Position numbers and translations under genes: made by a program. Under the pieces are notes generated by a model. It was given only the letters and a program-made list of their open reading frames with translations. It did not search any database and was not told the DNA's origin. A stretch of 12,948 bases of DNA from the NCBI GenBank assembly GCA_026785875.1, contig JAJAZF010000591.1, positions 1 to 12,948 on the forward strand. The letters run 5' to 3'. This stretch comes from Chamaesiphon sp. (GTDB lineage: Bacteria; Cyanobacteriota; Cyanobacteriia; Cyanobacteriales; Chamaesiphonaceae). Shown here one piece after another: positions 12,207 through 12,948 of the stretch (positions are counted from its first letter, which is position 1; each line of letters begins with the position of its first letter).

Positions 12207-12776
12207 ATGAATCCATTAGTCGGAATGCTTGTGAGTCAACTGGGTGGGCCAGCAATTCAACAAATTAGCCAGCAAATTGGCTCAGACCAAGGTACAACTC
12301 AATCGGCGGTAGGGATGGCTCTACCAATGCTGTTGTCGGCAATGGGCAACCGTGCGGCTACCGCCGACGGTGCTGAGGCGATCCATCAAGCCACTCAATC
12401 GAATGATGGCTCGATTTTAGATAATGTTATGGGTTTTGTTGGTAACGCTGGTGCGGCGGGGATGGGTAGTGCGTTACTCGGTCAAGTTTTGGGTGGTGGT
12501 AGTCACAATGCGATGGCTGATACCATCAGTCAAAATACGGGAATGGAGAGTGGTGCCGCGACCCAGCTATTAGGTATTTTGACGCCATTGGTGATGGGGG
12601 CATTGGGTAAATCTAGCCAGGAACAGGGCGGTTTAGACGCTAATGGGATTGCCCAGATGCTTGGCTCTTTTGGGGGCGGGAATGACCTGCTAGGCATGGC
12701 AACAAGAGCGATCGATGCTGATGGGGATGGCAATATTGTGGAAGATTTGGGGAATATTATCGGTAAGATGTTTTAG
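12207..12776 (+). CDS. DUF937-family protein with C-terminal Ca-loop-like motif
   Basis: A 189-residue low-complexity protein rich in Gly, Met, Ala and Gln, with the DUF937 pattern: MNPLVGMLVSQLGGPAIQQI, then a repeat-like helical series (VGMALPMLLSAMG, ILDNVMGFVGNAGAAGMG, ATQLLGILTPLVMGALGK, IAQMLGSFGG). The C-terminus AIDADGDGNIVEDLGNII carries DxDxDG, an EF-hand/dockerin-like loop (Asp at loop positions 1, 3, 5, Gly 6, Ile 8). Position 12 is Leu rather than Glu, so calcium binding is uncertain. No signal peptide or clear transmembrane helix. The function of the family is not known. ATG at 12207 is preceded by GAGG (12193-12196) at 10 nt. It stands alone, ending in a hairpin at 12790-12828. 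Confidence 0.85.
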   Translation: MNPLVGMLVSQLGGPAIQQISQQIGSDQGTTQSAVGMALPMLLSAMGNRAATADGAEAIHQATQSNDGSILDNVMGFVGNAGAAGMGSALLGQVLGGGSHNAMADTISQNTGMESGAATQLLGILTPLVMGALGKSSQEQGGLDANGIAQMLGSFGGGNDLLGMATRAIDADGDGNIVEDLGNIIGKMF

Positions 12777-12789
12777 GTTCGAGAGTTAG

Positions 12790-12828
12790 TGCCCTCATCT
12801 CCGGATCTTCTCACTGGCGATGAGGGCA
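12790..12828 (+). terminator. Hairpin after the DUF937 gene
   Basis: TGCCCTCATC (12790-12799) and GATGAGGGCA (12819-12828) form a perfect 10-bp stem with a 19-nt loop, 13 nt past the DUF937 stop. No U-tract follows (ATCCGATG), so it is terminator-like at best or an mRNA 3' stabiliser. Confidence 0.5.
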
Positions 12829-12854
12829 ATCCGATGCGATCGAATCACAAAATC

Positions 12855-12863
12855 TGATACAAT
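12855..12863 (+). promoter_or_regulatory. Extended -10 promoter of the tRNA-Arg gene
   Basis: TG-A-TACAAT (12855-12863) is an extended -10 element ending 12 nt before the first base of the tRNA. The -35 position (12835-12840, TGCGAT) is weak, as is common with an extended -10. Confidence 0.5.
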
Positions 12864-12875
12864 CAGGTGCTGTTT

Positions 12876-12948
<73 letters not shown>

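Overview
This window is cyanobacterial chromosome. The HIP1 octamer GCGATCGC occurs at least six times (about 0.2 expected by chance), there is a phycobiliprotein bilin lyase of the CpcS/CpeS family, and the translation genes are of cyanobacterial type. No read of the sequence fixes the genus.

Left part (1-3340): the first 95 bases hold the 5' end of a Uma2-family gene (minus strand). An ABC-F ATPase (minus) follows, closed by a strong hairpin terminator. Divergent from it is a plus-strand pair: a cpcS-type lyase, and a protein with an HEYAH zinc-peptidase-like motif whose GTG start overlaps the lyase stop codon by 4 nt. The pair ends against a convergent gene, with two hairpins in the gap.

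Centre (3340-9560): a stand-alone Lon N-terminal-domain gene, then the str operon on the minus strand in the order rpsL, rpsG, fusA, tuf, rpsJ. A near-consensus sigma-70-type promoter lies before rpsL and a rho-independent terminator after rpsJ, so the Lon-domain gene is probably transcribed separately. Three of the four intercistronic gaps hold a hairpin, and the fourth (rpsL-rpsG) is 411 nt long.

Accessory patch (9600-11110): a two-gene toxin-antitoxin module (PF09720-like antitoxin, RelE/ParE-like toxin) lies between two direct-repeat units. Each unit consists of the first codons of a Uma2-family gene, its upstream region and a small palindromic repeat. A third copy of that palindrome encodes the C-terminus of an ankyrin-repeat protein.

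Right part (11110-12948): queE (queuosine/7-deazaguanine pathway, plus strand), a DUF937-type protein with a Ca-loop-like C-terminus, and a tRNA-Arg(CCU) gene reaching the last base of the window. The translation genes are ordinary core genome. The parts most worth a second look are the lyase/metallopeptidase pair, the Uma2-remnant repeats around the toxin-antitoxin genes, and the structured intercistronic RNA of the str operon.
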